Positions 1 to 7,468 of a stretch of 35,997 nucleotides of DNA are shown here, piece after piece. The DNA comes from Alterinioella sp963975135 (GTDB lineage: Bacteria; Pseudomonadota; Alphaproteobacteria; Rhodobacterales; Rhodobacteraceae): positions 1 through 35,997 of the forward strand of contig CAXBGQ010000004.1 in NCBI GenBank assembly GCA_963975135.1. The letters are read 5' to 3'. The notes under the pieces are model-generated. The model was not told where the DNA came from, ran no database searches, and saw only the letters and a program-made list of their open reading frames with translations. Position 1 is the stretch's first letter. Every line of letters begins with the position of its first letter. The translations under genes and the position numbers were made by a program.

Positions 1-192
1 CTCATCGGCGCATTTCTGCCACAGCGGCATCGGCAGATTGCCTTTCGGGCGCTTCATCTGATCGTGGTGGCACATTGAACAGTTGAGGTCGCAATCCGCG
101 CATAGCTCGACGGCGAAAATCTTTGGGAATGTCGGGTTCTTGAGCCCGGACGCAATGCGGTTCAGCTCCGCGATATGTTTGGCTTGTTCCAT
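1..192 (-). CDS. Radical SAM protein, N-terminal fragment
   Basis: The minus strand is open from an ATG at 192-190 to the window edge, giving the first 64 residues of a protein that continues outside. It begins MEQAKHIAELNRI and contains C-D-L-N-C-S-M-C at about residues 35-42. That is the CX3CX2C triad that holds the [4Fe-4S] cluster in radical SAM enzymes, preceded by the usual 'hydrophobic-V-E-L' strand (IFAVEL). The following HHDQMKRPKG resembles radical SAM proteins of the SPASM/peptide- or sugar-modifying type, but substrate and C-terminus lie outside the window. It diverges from the epimerase gene at 388, and a perfect FNR-type box lies between the two, which suits an oxygen-sensitive enzyme. 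Family assignment is firm; function is unknown. Confidence 0.8.
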   Translation of the reverse strand, partial: MEQAKHIAELNRIASGLKNPTFPKIFAVELCADCDLNCSMCHHDQMKRPKGNLPMPLWQKCADE

Positions 193-267
193 GCAATTCG
201 GCCCCGTTCGTTAGATTGGTTGAATTGCCCCCGGAGTCATCGGTAGGAGATGCCGGGCATCACCAAA

Positions 268-281
268 TTGACGGAAATCAA
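268..281. promoter_or_regulatory. FNR/FnrL-type box between divergent genes
   Basis: TTGAC-GGAA-ATCAA is a perfect match to TTGAY-N4-RTCAA, the dyad bound by FNR/FnrL-type regulators. Its centre is about 82 bases upstream of the radical SAM start (192) and 113 upstream of the epimerase start (388). A weak -10-like TACCGA lies where a class II promoter for the radical SAM gene would need it, so that gene is the likelier target. This is inferred from sequence only. Confidence 0.55.
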
Positions 282-387
282 GTTTTGGGGCGTTTCAGCA
301 CCGGTGTTGCTTAAATGTCTCAGACCGGGCGCGTGTTGCCATTGAAGGTCGCGCATTGTACAGGCGCGATCCGGAGGCAACTTTTTG

Positions 388-1293
388 ATGCACGAAAAGA
401 TACTGGTGGCGGGATCAAGCGGGTTGATCGGAACGGCCGTTTGCGCGGTTCTGGAGTCACAGGGCCACGAAGTGCGAAGATTTGACATCGCCGATCAACA
501 AGACGGCTTTGGAGACATTCTGGTTCCGGCGGACCTGGATGAAGCGATGAAGGGCTGCACAGGTGTTGTTCACCTGGCCGCGATCTCACGCGTGATCTGG
601 GGCGAACGCGATCCTGAGAAATGTCACGAGACAAATGTCATCGGAACGCGCAACATCATTGATCGTTTGTGTTCGAGCGGCTTGCGACCATGGCTGATCT
701 TTGGGAGCAGCCGGGAGGTTTATGGCCAAAGCGATACGTTGCCGGTTACCGAGAACGATCCGCCGCGCCCCTTGAACCATTACGCCCGGTCCAAAGTGGA
801 AGCCGAACAGGCGGTGACGCAAGCGATGGATGCCGGAATGCGTGCTTCAGTCCTCCGGTTTTCGACAGTTTACGGGGCGGTCGCGGATCACGCGGACCGG
901 GTCATTCCGGCATTCTGCCGTGCGGCGATCAATAACCTTCCGCTCAGGGTTGATGGTGCCACAACCAGCCTGGACATCACGCATGTCGCCGATGTCGCAA
1001 ACTGTATCTCGAATGTGGCCAAGCATCTCTCAGAGGGAAAATCGCTGGCACCTATGCACCTTACGACCGGGCAAGGCACTTCCTTGTCGGATTTGGCCCA
1101 TGCAGTGGTTCATTTGGCCGGAAGCGACAGTGAAATCATTACAACCGCACCTCGTGATTTCGACGTCACGAACTTCGTTGGCGACCCCAAATTCGCCGAG
1201 GCCCAGATAGGTTGGTATCCACGGATTCCGCTGGAAATCGGATTGATGAAACTGATTTCTCAGTTTCGAAGTAAAGGCGCGGTTGACCGGTGA
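388..1293 (+). CDS. NAD-dependent epimerase/dehydratase (extended SDR)
   Basis: A 301-residue extended short-chain dehydrogenase/reductase. The N-terminal Rossmann motif reads GSSGLIG (GxxGxxG). An aspartate follows the second strand (RRFDIAD), as in NAD-preferring members. The catalytic Y-x3-K is present as YARSK near residue 135, after a GSSREVYG segment that supplies the serine region. Such enzymes epimerise or dehydrate nucleotide sugars; the exact substrate cannot be read. I chose ATG 388 because it follows CGGAGG (372-377) at 10 bases; an in-frame TTG directly before it is less likely. It diverges from the radical SAM gene, so the two may act together on a sugar or peptide product, but that is a guess. 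A hairpin follows the stop. Confidence 0.85.
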   Translation: MHEKILVAGSSGLIGTAVCAVLESQGHEVRRFDIADQQDGFGDILVPADLDEAMKGCTGVVHLAAISRVIWGERDPEKCHETNVIGTRNIIDRLCSSGLRPWLIFGSSREVYGQSDTLPVTENDPPRPLNHYARSKVEAEQAVTQAMDAGMRASVLRFSTVYGAVADHADRVIPAFCRAAINNLPLRVDGATTSLDITHVADVANCISNVAKHLSEGKSLAPMHLTTGQGTSLSDLAHAVVHLAGSDSEIITTAPRDFDVTNFVGDPKFAEAQIGWYPRIPLEIGLMKLISQFRSKGAVDR

Positions 1294-1301
1294 GGACTGA
1301 A

Positions 1302-1325
1302 GCCCCTCTGACATGCGTGAGGGGC
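1302..1325. terminator. Hairpin between convergent genes
   Basis: GCCCCTC (1302-1308) pairs with GAGGGGC (1319-1325) around a 10-base loop, 8 bases after the epimerase stop. There is no T-tract, so intrinsic termination is uncertain. The position between the convergent epimerase and ubiX genes suits a two-way 3'-end element. Confidence 0.45.
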
Positions 1326-1464
1326 CGTTGAGGTGCGCCTTTAGTGAATGAGTGCTTTACTCTCCGGTAAACCCCCGGGGCGGTTCAGCGTGTGGGATTA
1401 CCCTTGATGCTGTTGGCGCGGCGTGAGCCGCAATTGATCGCGTCAGGGCAACGAGCGGCAATCC

Positions 1465-2025
1465 CTATCCTGTCCAGGCGGATGCGATCGGCGGCGCGAT
1501 GCGCAAAAGATCCACGGCGCGCGCGGCGATCTGGTTGACCACATCTTCGAGACTGGCTGGTTTGAGATAGAATGCCGGCACCGGCGGCAAGACGATTGCG
1601 CCCATCTCGGTTACGGCAACCATATTGCGCAGATGCGCAAGGGTCAGCGGGGCTTCCCGCGTCAGCAGGATCAAGGGGCGGCGTTCCTTGAGCTGCACGC
1701 TGGCGGCGCGGGTCAGCAGGTTGTCGTCCAGACCGTTTGCTATCGCCGCCAGACTGCGCATCGAACAGGGGGCGACGATCATTCCGGCAATCTGTGCTGA
1801 ACCCGAAGCGATGCTTGCGCCGATATCGCCCGGTTTGTGCATTTGATCCGACAGGGCGATCAGCTCCGCCATTGCACTGTCACCGCATTCCGCAACCAGG
1901 GTCCGTTCAGCGGCGGGAGAGACAACCATATCAACCGCCACCCCATGGTTGACGAGGTGTCGCGCCGTGGCCAAAGACAGCGCAACCCCCGACGCGCCGG
2001 ACACTCCAAGAACAACACGGGTCAT
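1465..2025 (-). CDS. ubiX: Flavin prenyltransferase UbiX
   Basis: A 186-residue UbiX/Pad1 family protein. It makes prenylated FMN, the cofactor required by UbiD decarboxylases, by transferring a dimethylallyl group to reduced FMN. The N-terminus MTRVVLGVSGASG carries the flavin/phosphate-binding G-x-S-G-A-S-G. The C-terminal half holds the family signature: CSMRSLAAIANGL, DNLLTRAA, LKERRPLILL, TREAPLTLAHLRNM. The ATG at 2025-2023 overlaps the ubiD stop (ATGA), so the two are translationally coupled. The frame is open further upstream, but only this start gives a family-length protein. Partner and likely substrate supplier is UbiD next door. The neighbouring ubiTUV genes point to ubiquinone synthesis rather than catabolism of free aromatics. 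Confidence 0.92.
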   Translation of the reverse strand: MTRVVLGVSGASGVALSLATARHLVNHGVAVDMVVSPAAERTLVAECGDSAMAELIALSDQMHKPGDIGASIASGSAQIAGMIVAPCSMRSLAAIANGLDDNLLTRAASVQLKERRPLILLTREAPLTLAHLRNMVAVTEMGAIVLPPVPAFYLKPASLEDVVNQIAARAVDLLRIAPPIASAWTG

Positions 2026-3554
2026 ACCAGCCCCTCGCAGCGTGCCAGAAGGTCGGCGGCAAATGCCGCGTCTTCGGGGGCTGTCTGCATCACCGCGCCC
2101 CATTCGCGCGTGGTCTCTGCGCCGATCTTGTTGGTGGCATCAATGCCGATCTTCCCGGCCAGCCCCTCTTCGGGCGAGGCGAAATCCAGATAGTCCATCG
2201 GTGTCTTTTCCAGGGTCATTACATCCCGTCCGGGGTCCATGCGTGTGGCCAGTGCCCAGGCGATATCGTCCCAGTTGCGCGGATCGATGTCATCGTCAAC
2301 CACGATGATCATCTTGGTATAGCTGAATTGCGGCAGCATCCCCCACAGCGCCATCATCACGCGACGCGCCTGACCGGGGTAGCGTTTGTCGATCGAGATC
2401 ACCGCGATGCGATAGGAACACGCCGCAGGCGGCAGCCAGAGATCGCGGATTTCCGGAATTTGCCCCCGGATGACCGGCAGCGCCAGCCGGTTGAATACCT
2501 CGCCGATGATAGCCGGTTCATCGGGCGGGCGGCCGGTATAGGTAGACAGGTAGAGCGGATCGGCGCGGGTGGTCAGCGCGCTGACTGTCATCACCGGAAA
2601 CGGTTCGGCCTGGTTGTAGTAACCGGTATGATCCCCGAACGGGCCTTCGGGCGCGGTCTGGGTGGGGTCGACCCATCCTTCGATCACGATTTCCGCGTCG
2701 GCGGGCACCATTAGCGGTACCGTCTTGGCCGGCACCAGGCGGGGGCGCGCGCCCGAAAAGACGCCCGCAAAGCTCAACTCGGACACCGTTTCAGGCAGCG
2801 GCAGGGCCGCGCAAAGCAATGTTGCGGGATCCGCGCCCAGAACAATGGCCACCGGCATCGCCGCACCGGCCTGTCGCCAGCTTCGATGATGCGCGGCCCC
2901 ACCACGATGCGCCAGCCAACGCATGATGATCCGATCGTGGCCGATGACCTGGGCGCGGTAGATACCGGCATTGTAGCGGCTCACATCTGTTGCCTCGCTG
3001 TCATGCGGGCGGGTCACCACCACAGGCCAGGTGATCAGCGGACCGGCATCTCCTGGCCAATGCGTCTGGACCGGCAGCGATCGCAGATCCACCTCGCTGG
3101 CCACATTTTGCTGCACGGCTGCCTTTTTGACCAGCTTCGGCCGGGTCGACATCGCGGCCTTGAGCATCGGCCAGCGCGACAGCGCGTCGCGCATTCCATC
3201 AGGCGGGCTGGGCGTGCGCAGAGCGGCCAGAAACGCGCCCAGATCATCCAGGCCGTCCGGTGTCACACCGAGCCCTGCCGCGACCCGCGCGGGCGCGCCG
3301 AAGATGTTCACCACAACCGGCATCTGCGCGCGCGCGCCACTATCCAGAACCGGATGGTCAAAGCGCAGAATCGGGCCGCCCCGCTCAAGCACCGCCCGGT
3401 GAACGGCCGTCATCTGATGGCGCACCGAAACAGGGTCGGGCAAGCCGGCCACCTGGCCCTGGTCAGAGTTCCAATCCAGGAACGCGCGCAGTGTCGGAAA
3501 CGGGGGCAGAGTGCGAATGGGCAAACTCCTTTCGGATTTCGGCTGCCTTAGCAT
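2022..3554 (-). CDS. ubiD: UbiD-family prFMN-dependent decarboxylase
   Basis: About 510 residues, close to the usual 490-500 of the family. The hallmark segment TAPEGPFGDHTGYYNQAEPFP lies in the middle. The C-terminal domain reads ISIDKRYPGQARRVMMALWG, then VVDDDIDPRNWDDIAWALATRMDP and KIGIDATNK, all typical of 4-hydroxy-3-polyprenylbenzoate decarboxylase. In ubiquinone synthesis it removes the ring carboxylate using prenyl-FMN from UbiX. The start is doubtful. ATG 3554 has no Shine-Dalgarno and sits only 19 bases from the centre of an FNR-type box. A clear AGGAG (3526-3530) lies inside the frame, 7 bases before an ATT codon (3518-3516), where UbiD homology also begins (PPFPTLRAFL). ATT initiation is rare, so both are left open. 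Confidence 0.9.
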   Translation of the reverse strand: MLRQPKSERSLPIRTLPPFPTLRAFLDWNSDQGQVAGLPDPVSVRHQMTAVHRAVLERGGPILRFDHPVLDSGARAQMPVVVNIFGAPARVAAGLGVTPDGLDDLGAFLAALRTPSPPDGMRDALSRWPMLKAAMSTRPKLVKKAAVQQNVASEVDLRSLPVQTHWPGDAGPLITWPVVVTRPHDSEATDVSRYNAGIYRAQVIGHDRIIMRWLAHRGGAAHHRSWRQAGAAMPVAIVLGADPATLLCAALPLPETVSELSFAGVFSGARPRLVPAKTVPLMVPADAEIVIEGWVDPTQTAPEGPFGDHTGYYNQAEPFPVMTVSALTTRADPLYLSTYTGRPPDEPAIIGEVFNRLALPVIRGQIPEIRDLWLPPAACSYRIAVISIDKRYPGQARRVMMALWGMLPQFSYTKMIIVVDDDIDPRNWDDIAWALATRMDPGRDVMTLEKTPMDYLDFASPEEGLAGKIGIDATNKIGAETTREWGAVMQTAPEDAAFAADLLARCEGLV

Positions 3555-3572
3555 CTGTGCTCATGTGAAAAT

Positions 3573-3586
3573 TTGACTATCGTCAA
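3573..3586. promoter_or_regulatory. FNR/FnrL-type box of the ubiXD-ubiTUV divergon
   Basis: TTGAC-TATC-GTCAA is a perfect inverted repeat of the FNR/FnrL type, centred at 3579.5 in the only gap between the divergent ubiD and ubiT genes. FNR control of ubiTUV is known in Escherichia coli. With the -10-like TATGAC at 3609-3614 the box would sit at about -41.5, the standard class II activation position for the plus-strand operon. Confidence 0.7.
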
Positions 3587-3608
3587 TTTTCGAAAAGGAC
3601 ATTGCGGC

Positions 3609-3614
3609 TATGAC
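3609..3614 (+). promoter_or_regulatory. Putative -10 element for ubiTUV
   Basis: TATGAC matches the -10 consensus at four of six positions. It is placed so that a transcript starting near 3621 has the FNR-type box centred near -41.5. No good -35 is present, as expected for an activator-dependent promoter. Inferred. Confidence 0.4.
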
Positions 3615-3671
3615 AATGCCAGCGCCGCTGCGGTGCGCGACCCTGCCTGCAAACGGAGCCTGACAGATCCA

Positions 3672-4214
3672 ATGTCCGACCATTCGGCAAACCTGCCACT
3701 GTTTCCGCGACTTCCCGCCTTGCCCCTCCGCTGGCTCCCGCTTGGCCCTATGTCATTGGCGCTGACTGGCTTTGCCCGGCAGCTTGCCAGGCGGCATGCT
3801 TCGATGTTTCGCAGGCTTGGCGACCATGGCCAGGCCCGGTTCGTTCTGGATCCGACCGATCTGCCGGTATCGATGCTGCTGGAGCCGCGCGGAGGCCAGC
3901 CGCGCGTTCATCTGTCACGCAGGCAATTGCATGGCGACGCCCGAATCGCGGGGCCACTCGCCGGGCTGCTGGGGCTGGTGCACGGCGCATATGACGGCGA
4001 CGCGCTGTTTTTTTCACGCGACCTTGTGATCGAGGGCGATACCGCCGCGGTGTTGGCCCTGCGCAACGCGATTGACGATGCCGAACTGGACCTGTCTGCC
4101 GAAGCGCAAACAATGTCGGGCCGATTTGCGGCACCGGTCCGGTGGGTGATTGAAATGGCCGAAGCCCGAACCGGCGTGGCCTTGTCGCGCCATGAGGAGG
4201 ATGCCGATTGGTAA
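3672..4214 (+). CDS. ubiT: UbiT, SCP2-domain accessory factor for anaerobic ubiquinone synthesis
   Basis: A 180-residue SCP2 sterol-carrier domain protein, near the size of Escherichia coli UbiT (about 174). It starts MSDHSANLPLFPRLPALP. The SCP2 fold is visible in the alternating segments ARFVLDPTDLPVSMLLEP, ARIAGPLAGLLGLVHG and DALFFSRDLVIEGDTAAVLALRNAIDD, the last being the typical 'GD..A.L.L.N.ID' motif. UbiT binds prenyl lipids and serves the O2-independent branch of ubiquinone synthesis. The frame is open upstream back to the FNR-type box, but those residues have no SCP2 character, so ATG 3672 is preferred. Its stop overlaps or touches ubiU. The gene order ubiT-ubiU-ubiV is strong support. 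Confidence 0.85.
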   Translation: MSDHSANLPLFPRLPALPLRWLPLGPMSLALTGFARQLARRHASMFRRLGDHGQARFVLDPTDLPVSMLLEPRGGQPRVHLSRRQLHGDARIAGPLAGLLGLVHGAYDGDALFFSRDLVIEGDTAAVLALRNAIDDAELDLSAEAQTMSGRFAAPVRWVIEMAEARTGVALSRHEEDADW

Positions 4215-5191
4215 TGGAAATCGTCTGCCCCGCTGGCACGCCGGCGTCTTTGCGGGCCGCTGTCAAAGCCGGCGCGCACACGGTCTATTGCGGCTTTGCC
4301 GATGAAACCAACGCGCGTAATTTTCCCGGCCTGAACTTTGACCGCGAGGAGATGCGCGCAGGCGTCGCATTTGCCCATGGCCATGGCGCAAAGGTGCTGG
4401 TGGCGATCAACACCTTTCCGCGCGCCGGATCCGAACCGCTGTGGCACCGCGCCATCGCCGATGCCGAAAGCGCAGGGGCCGATGCGGTCATCCTGGCGGA
4501 TCTGGGGTTGCTGGCCCATGCCGCAAAGCATCACCCCGGCCTGCGGTGCCATCTTTCGGTGCAGGCGGCGGCGGCCAATGCCGATGTGATCAACTTCTAC
4601 GCCAGTACATTCGGGGTAAGGCGCGTGGTCCTGCCCCGCGTCCTGTCGGTGCCGGAAATTGCCGCGATCAATGCCGAAACCGAGGTGGAAACCGAAGTGT
4701 TCGTATTTGGCGGCTTGTGCGTGATGGCCGAGGGGCGATGTTCTCTGTCATCCTATGCCACCGGGCAATCGCCGAATATGCACGGCGTCTGCTCTCCGGC
4801 AAGCCACGTGGAATATCACGATGACAAGGGGGCGCTTTCGGCCAAGCTGGGCGGCTATACCATCCACCGCGTCGGCGCGCGCGAACCCGCGCCCTATCCG
4901 ACCCTGTGCAAGGGGTGTTTCCAGGCGAGTGGGACCAAGGGCCATCTGTTCGAAGACCCTGTGAGCCTGAACGCCGAGACGCTGATCCCGCAACTGGCCA
5001 AGGCGGGTGTGACCGCGCTCAAGATCGAGGGGCGGCAACGATCACGTTCTTATGTCGCCCAGGTCGTGCGCAATTTTCGCGCCGCCGTCGATGCCCAGGC
5101 CGCCGGTTCGCCAATGCCCGAGGGCATGTTGGCCAGCCTCACCGAAGGTCAGGCCGCCACCGCCGGGGCCTACAAGAAAACCTGGAGGTAG
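4214..5191 (+). CDS. ubiU: UbiU, U32-family O2-independent ubiquinone hydroxylase subunit
   Basis: A 325-residue peptidase-U32 family protein beginning MEIVCPAGTPASLRAAVKAGA, like Escherichia coli UbiU. Four cysteines follow the iron-sulfur pattern exactly as I recall it for UbiU: CX6C (GLCVMAEGRC), CX16C (to HGVC) and CX38C (to PTLC). These would hold one [4Fe-4S] cluster. UbiU works with UbiV to hydroxylate the ubiquinone ring without oxygen, using prephenate as oxygen donor in the known system. The ATG at 4214 overlaps the ubiT stop by one base. An in-frame TTG at 4208 lies 7 bases after GAGGAGG (4194-4200) and is an alternative start, adding two residues. It is followed by ubiV after 4 bases. 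Confidence 0.92.
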   Translation: MEIVCPAGTPASLRAAVKAGAHTVYCGFADETNARNFPGLNFDREEMRAGVAFAHGHGAKVLVAINTFPRAGSEPLWHRAIADAESAGADAVILADLGLLAHAAKHHPGLRCHLSVQAAAANADVINFYASTFGVRRVVLPRVLSVPEIAAINAETEVETEVFVFGGLCVMAEGRCSLSSYATGQSPNMHGVCSPASHVEYHDDKGALSAKLGGYTIHRVGAREPAPYPTLCKGCFQASGTKGHLFEDPVSLNAETLIPQLAKAGVTALKIEGRQRSRSYVAQVVRNFRAAVDAQAAGSPMPEGMLASLTEGQAATAGAYKKTWR

Positions 5192-5195
5192 CGCC

Positions 5196-6101
5196 ATGGA
5201 ACTGACCGTTGGACCGAACCAGTTTTTCTGGAAGCCCGAGGATTGGAGCGCCAGCTATGAGGCTTTGGCGACAGCACCCGTTGCGCGTATCGTGCTGGGT
5301 GAGCTGGTGTGCTCAAAACGCCTGCCATTTTATCAAAACCGCATCCCGGCGGTGATCGAAATGCTGCGCGCTGCCGGCAAGGAGGTCGTCGTGACGTCGC
5401 TGGCGTTGATCACACTGAAACGCGAACGCAAGCTTGCCGCTGAATTGGCCGAAGCTGGGGTGGAGGTCGAGATCAACGACCTCTCCATGCTGGCCTATTT
5501 GCCAACAGGAACGCCGTTTTCCGTCGGGCCGCTGGTGAACGTGTATAACGAAGGCACGCTGGCATGGCTGGCGGCGCGCGGAGCCACCAGCATCTGCCTG
5601 CCGCCGGAATTGCCCCTGGAGCAGGTCCGGGCCCTGGCCCGTTTGGGCCGCGATCTGGGTGTCGCGATCGAGGTCTGGGGCCACGGCCGGGTGCCGCTGG
5701 CCATCTCGGGGCGCTGCTATCATGCGCGGTTGCACGGCCGCACCAAGGACAACTGTCAATTCGCCTGCGAAGATGATCCTGACGGGCTGGATGTGGCGAC
5801 GCTGGAGGGGCAGAAGTTTCTGGCGATGAACGGGGTTCAGACGCTGTCAGACAGCTTCGCCTGCGCCGACCACCAGATTGAAACGTTGCAGCAGGCCGGT
5901 GTTTCGCGCTTGCGATTGTCGCCGCAGAGCGGCGATTTTGCCGCGATCTGCGCGCTGTATCGCGCCCGTGTCGACGGCAAGGCCGACCAAGGAACGGTGG
6001 CTGCGGCTCTTCGGCTCAGCCATCCGGACATCCGGCTAAGCGATGGGTTCCTGACCGGTGCAAGCGGCGCGGCATGGTCCGGTGGTCGGGCAGAAAGTTG
6101 A
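5196..6101 (+). CDS. ubiV: UbiV, U32-family partner of UbiU
   Basis: A 301-residue U32-family protein starting MELTVGPNQFFWKPEDW. Cysteines stand at residue 39 (ELVC) and later as C-x12-C-x3-C (GRCYHARLHGRTKDNCQFAC). This is the same spacing as the four cluster ligands of Escherichia coli UbiV (39, then a 12-3 pattern). UbiV and UbiU form the heterodimer that performs the three ring hydroxylations in anaerobic ubiquinone synthesis. ATG 5196 follows CTGGAGG (5182-5188) at 7 bases and is 4 bases after the ubiU stop. The 3' end overlaps nnrS by 28 bases, suggesting the operon continues into nnrS. Confidence 0.92.
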   Translation: MELTVGPNQFFWKPEDWSASYEALATAPVARIVLGELVCSKRLPFYQNRIPAVIEMLRAAGKEVVVTSLALITLKRERKLAAELAEAGVEVEINDLSMLAYLPTGTPFSVGPLVNVYNEGTLAWLAARGATSICLPPELPLEQVRALARLGRDLGVAIEVWGHGRVPLAISGRCYHARLHGRTKDNCQFACEDDPDGLDVATLEGQKFLAMNGVQTLSDSFACADHQIETLQQAGVSRLRLSPQSGDFAAICALYRARVDGKADQGTVAAALRLSHPDIRLSDGFLTGASGAAWSGGRAES

Positions 6102-7291
6102 AGGTGCCCTTGCCCGCCCCCGCGCCCGGACCCAATCGCGCCTGGGATATCTGGGCGGCCCCTTACAGGCCGTTGTTTCTGGCCGCATCACTTTGCGCGG
6201 TTTTCGTGATTTTCTGGTGGCCGTTGGCGGCGCAGTTTTGGGTGCCCGCGGGGCGTATTGAAATCCCGGTGATCTGGCACGCACATGAAATGCTATTTGG
6301 ATTTATCGGCGCGGCGGTGGGTGGCTATCTGCTGACGGCGCTCCCAAGCTGGACCGGGCATTCCCCTTTGCACGGCAAGGAATTGATCTGTTTGACACTG
6401 CTGTGGGTGCTGGCCCGCGTGGTGGCGGCCTTTGCCGGATCTCTCCCACTTATCGTGCTGCTTCTGCCCGGTGCGGGGTATTTCTTGTTGCTGACAGGGA
6501 GCTTGCTGTGGCGGATCATCGCCGCAAAAGCCTGGCCAAGGATTGGGTTCTGCGCCGCGACAGCGACGCTTGGAATTGCGGATGTCGTGTTTTGGGTTCA
6601 GGCAGACCGGGGCTATCCGGCGGACAGTCTTGAAATCGTACGCGGGATGATACTCGTGATTGCGATCCTGGCATCGGTCATCGGCAACAAAGCCATTCCC
6701 GCCTTTACCGCCAATTGGCTGTTGGTTCGCGGCGTCAAAGGCGAATTGCCGCGCGCAAAAGCGCCGGTGACGGCCGCGACCGTATTGGCGGCGGCCCTGG
6801 TCCTACAGGGCGCTGGCTGGTCCCTGGCGAGCGCATGGTCTTTGCTCATTGCGGCAGGGTTGCTGCTTTGGCCGATGCGCAAGTGGCGCACCGTGGCCAT
6901 ATGGTCTGATCCGCTGCTTGGGATGCTGCATCTGGCCTATCTTTGGCTGCCGCTTGGGATTGGGATCGTGGGTCTGACCAGAATTGGGTTTGTGCCCCTG
7001 TCTAATGCAAGCGCGCTTCATATAATTACCATCGGTGCCTTTGGCGGGCTCATATTTGCCATCGCCGGACGCACTGCTGCGCGCCGTGTGGATGGCGGAT
7101 TGCAGGCCGCACCCGGGTTTGCGCTTGGTGCTTTGTTGATCTGGTTTGCGGTTCCGGTCCGGCTGGTGGAAAATGGCACGGGACTTGCCGGATTGCTTTG
7201 GGATCTGGGCTGGTCGCTTTTTCTTGTCGGCTTCATCCTTGCGCTGCGCGGGCCGCCGCCCTGGCCGGTGCTGAGCGGCCGCCGCGCATAG
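6074..7291 (+). CDS. nnrS: NnrS family membrane protein
   Basis: A 405-residue polytopic protein with about twelve hydrophobic segments. Near residue 68 it has WHAHEMLFGF, the histidine-rich signature of NnrS heme-copper membrane proteins. NnrS occurs with denitrification genes and protects cells from nitric-oxide stress, probably at the inner membrane. Other family segments seen are GNKAIPAFTANWLL, LHLAYLWLPLGI, ALHIITIGAFGG and IAGRTAARR. It overlaps the end of ubiV and ends 178 bases before a Crp/Fnr regulator, so it fits a low-oxygen/nitrogen-oxide regulon. Start is ATG 6074; an in-frame TTG (6098) or GTG (6104) would cut the overlap and cannot be excluded. Confidence 0.85.
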   Translation: MVRWSGRKLKVPLPAPAPGPNRAWDIWAAPYRPLFLAASLCAVFVIFWWPLAAQFWVPAGRIEIPVIWHAHEMLFGFIGAAVGGYLLTALPSWTGHSPLHGKELICLTLLWVLARVVAAFAGSLPLIVLLLPGAGYFLLLTGSLLWRIIAAKAWPRIGFCAATATLGIADVVFWVQADRGYPADSLEIVRGMILVIAILASVIGNKAIPAFTANWLLVRGVKGELPRAKAPVTAATVLAAALVLQGAGWSLASAWSLLIAAGLLLWPMRKWRTVAIWSDPLLGMLHLAYLWLPLGIGIVGLTRIGFVPLSNASALHIITIGAFGGLIFAIAGRTAARRVDGGLQAAPGFALGALLIWFAVPVRLVENGTGLAGLLWDLGWSLFLVGFILALRGPPPWPVLSGRRA

Positions 7292-7313
7292 CGGATCACC
7301 AGGCGACGCGCCC

Positions 7314-7327
7314 TTGACGATCATCAG
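7314..7327. promoter_or_regulatory. FNR-like box, one mismatch
   Basis: TTGAC-GATC-ATCAG differs from TTGAY-N4-RTCAA at the last base only. It lies 142-155 bases before the regulator's ATG. A TACGAT (7352-7357) lies about one class II spacing downstream. A perfect box follows at 7373, so this may be a second site or chance. Confidence 0.35.
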
Positions 7328-7372
7328 GATTTGATCCGTTCGGTCCAGCAATACGATGTTTCCGATGCGCAG

Positions 7373-7386
7373 TTGATCTCGGTCAA
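7373..7386. promoter_or_regulatory. FNR/FnrL-type box upstream of the Crp/Fnr gene
   Basis: TTGAT-CTCG-GTCAA is a perfect FNR-type dyad centred 89 bases before the regulator's ATG. It suggests autoregulation or FnrL control of this regulator. No clear -10 lies at the class II distance, so its mode of action is open. Confidence 0.55.
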
Positions 7387-7468
7387 GACACGAAACCATG
7401 ATTCAGTGTCTTTTGCTCGGGAATGCCGCTTGCCCCCCTCACGGCGCTCGGAATGTCGGGAGAACGGG

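Noticed and set aside
1436..1456. TTGATCGCGTCAG as an FNR-type box near the end of ubiX
   Set aside because: The spacing is three bases and the second half-site is incomplete; it lies between convergent gene ends.
1465..3554. UbiX/UbiD as part of an aromatic-acid decarboxylation pathway feeding the dioxygenase
   Set aside because: They share an FNR-type divergon with ubiTUV and lie far from the dioxygenase; ubiquinone synthesis is the simpler reading.
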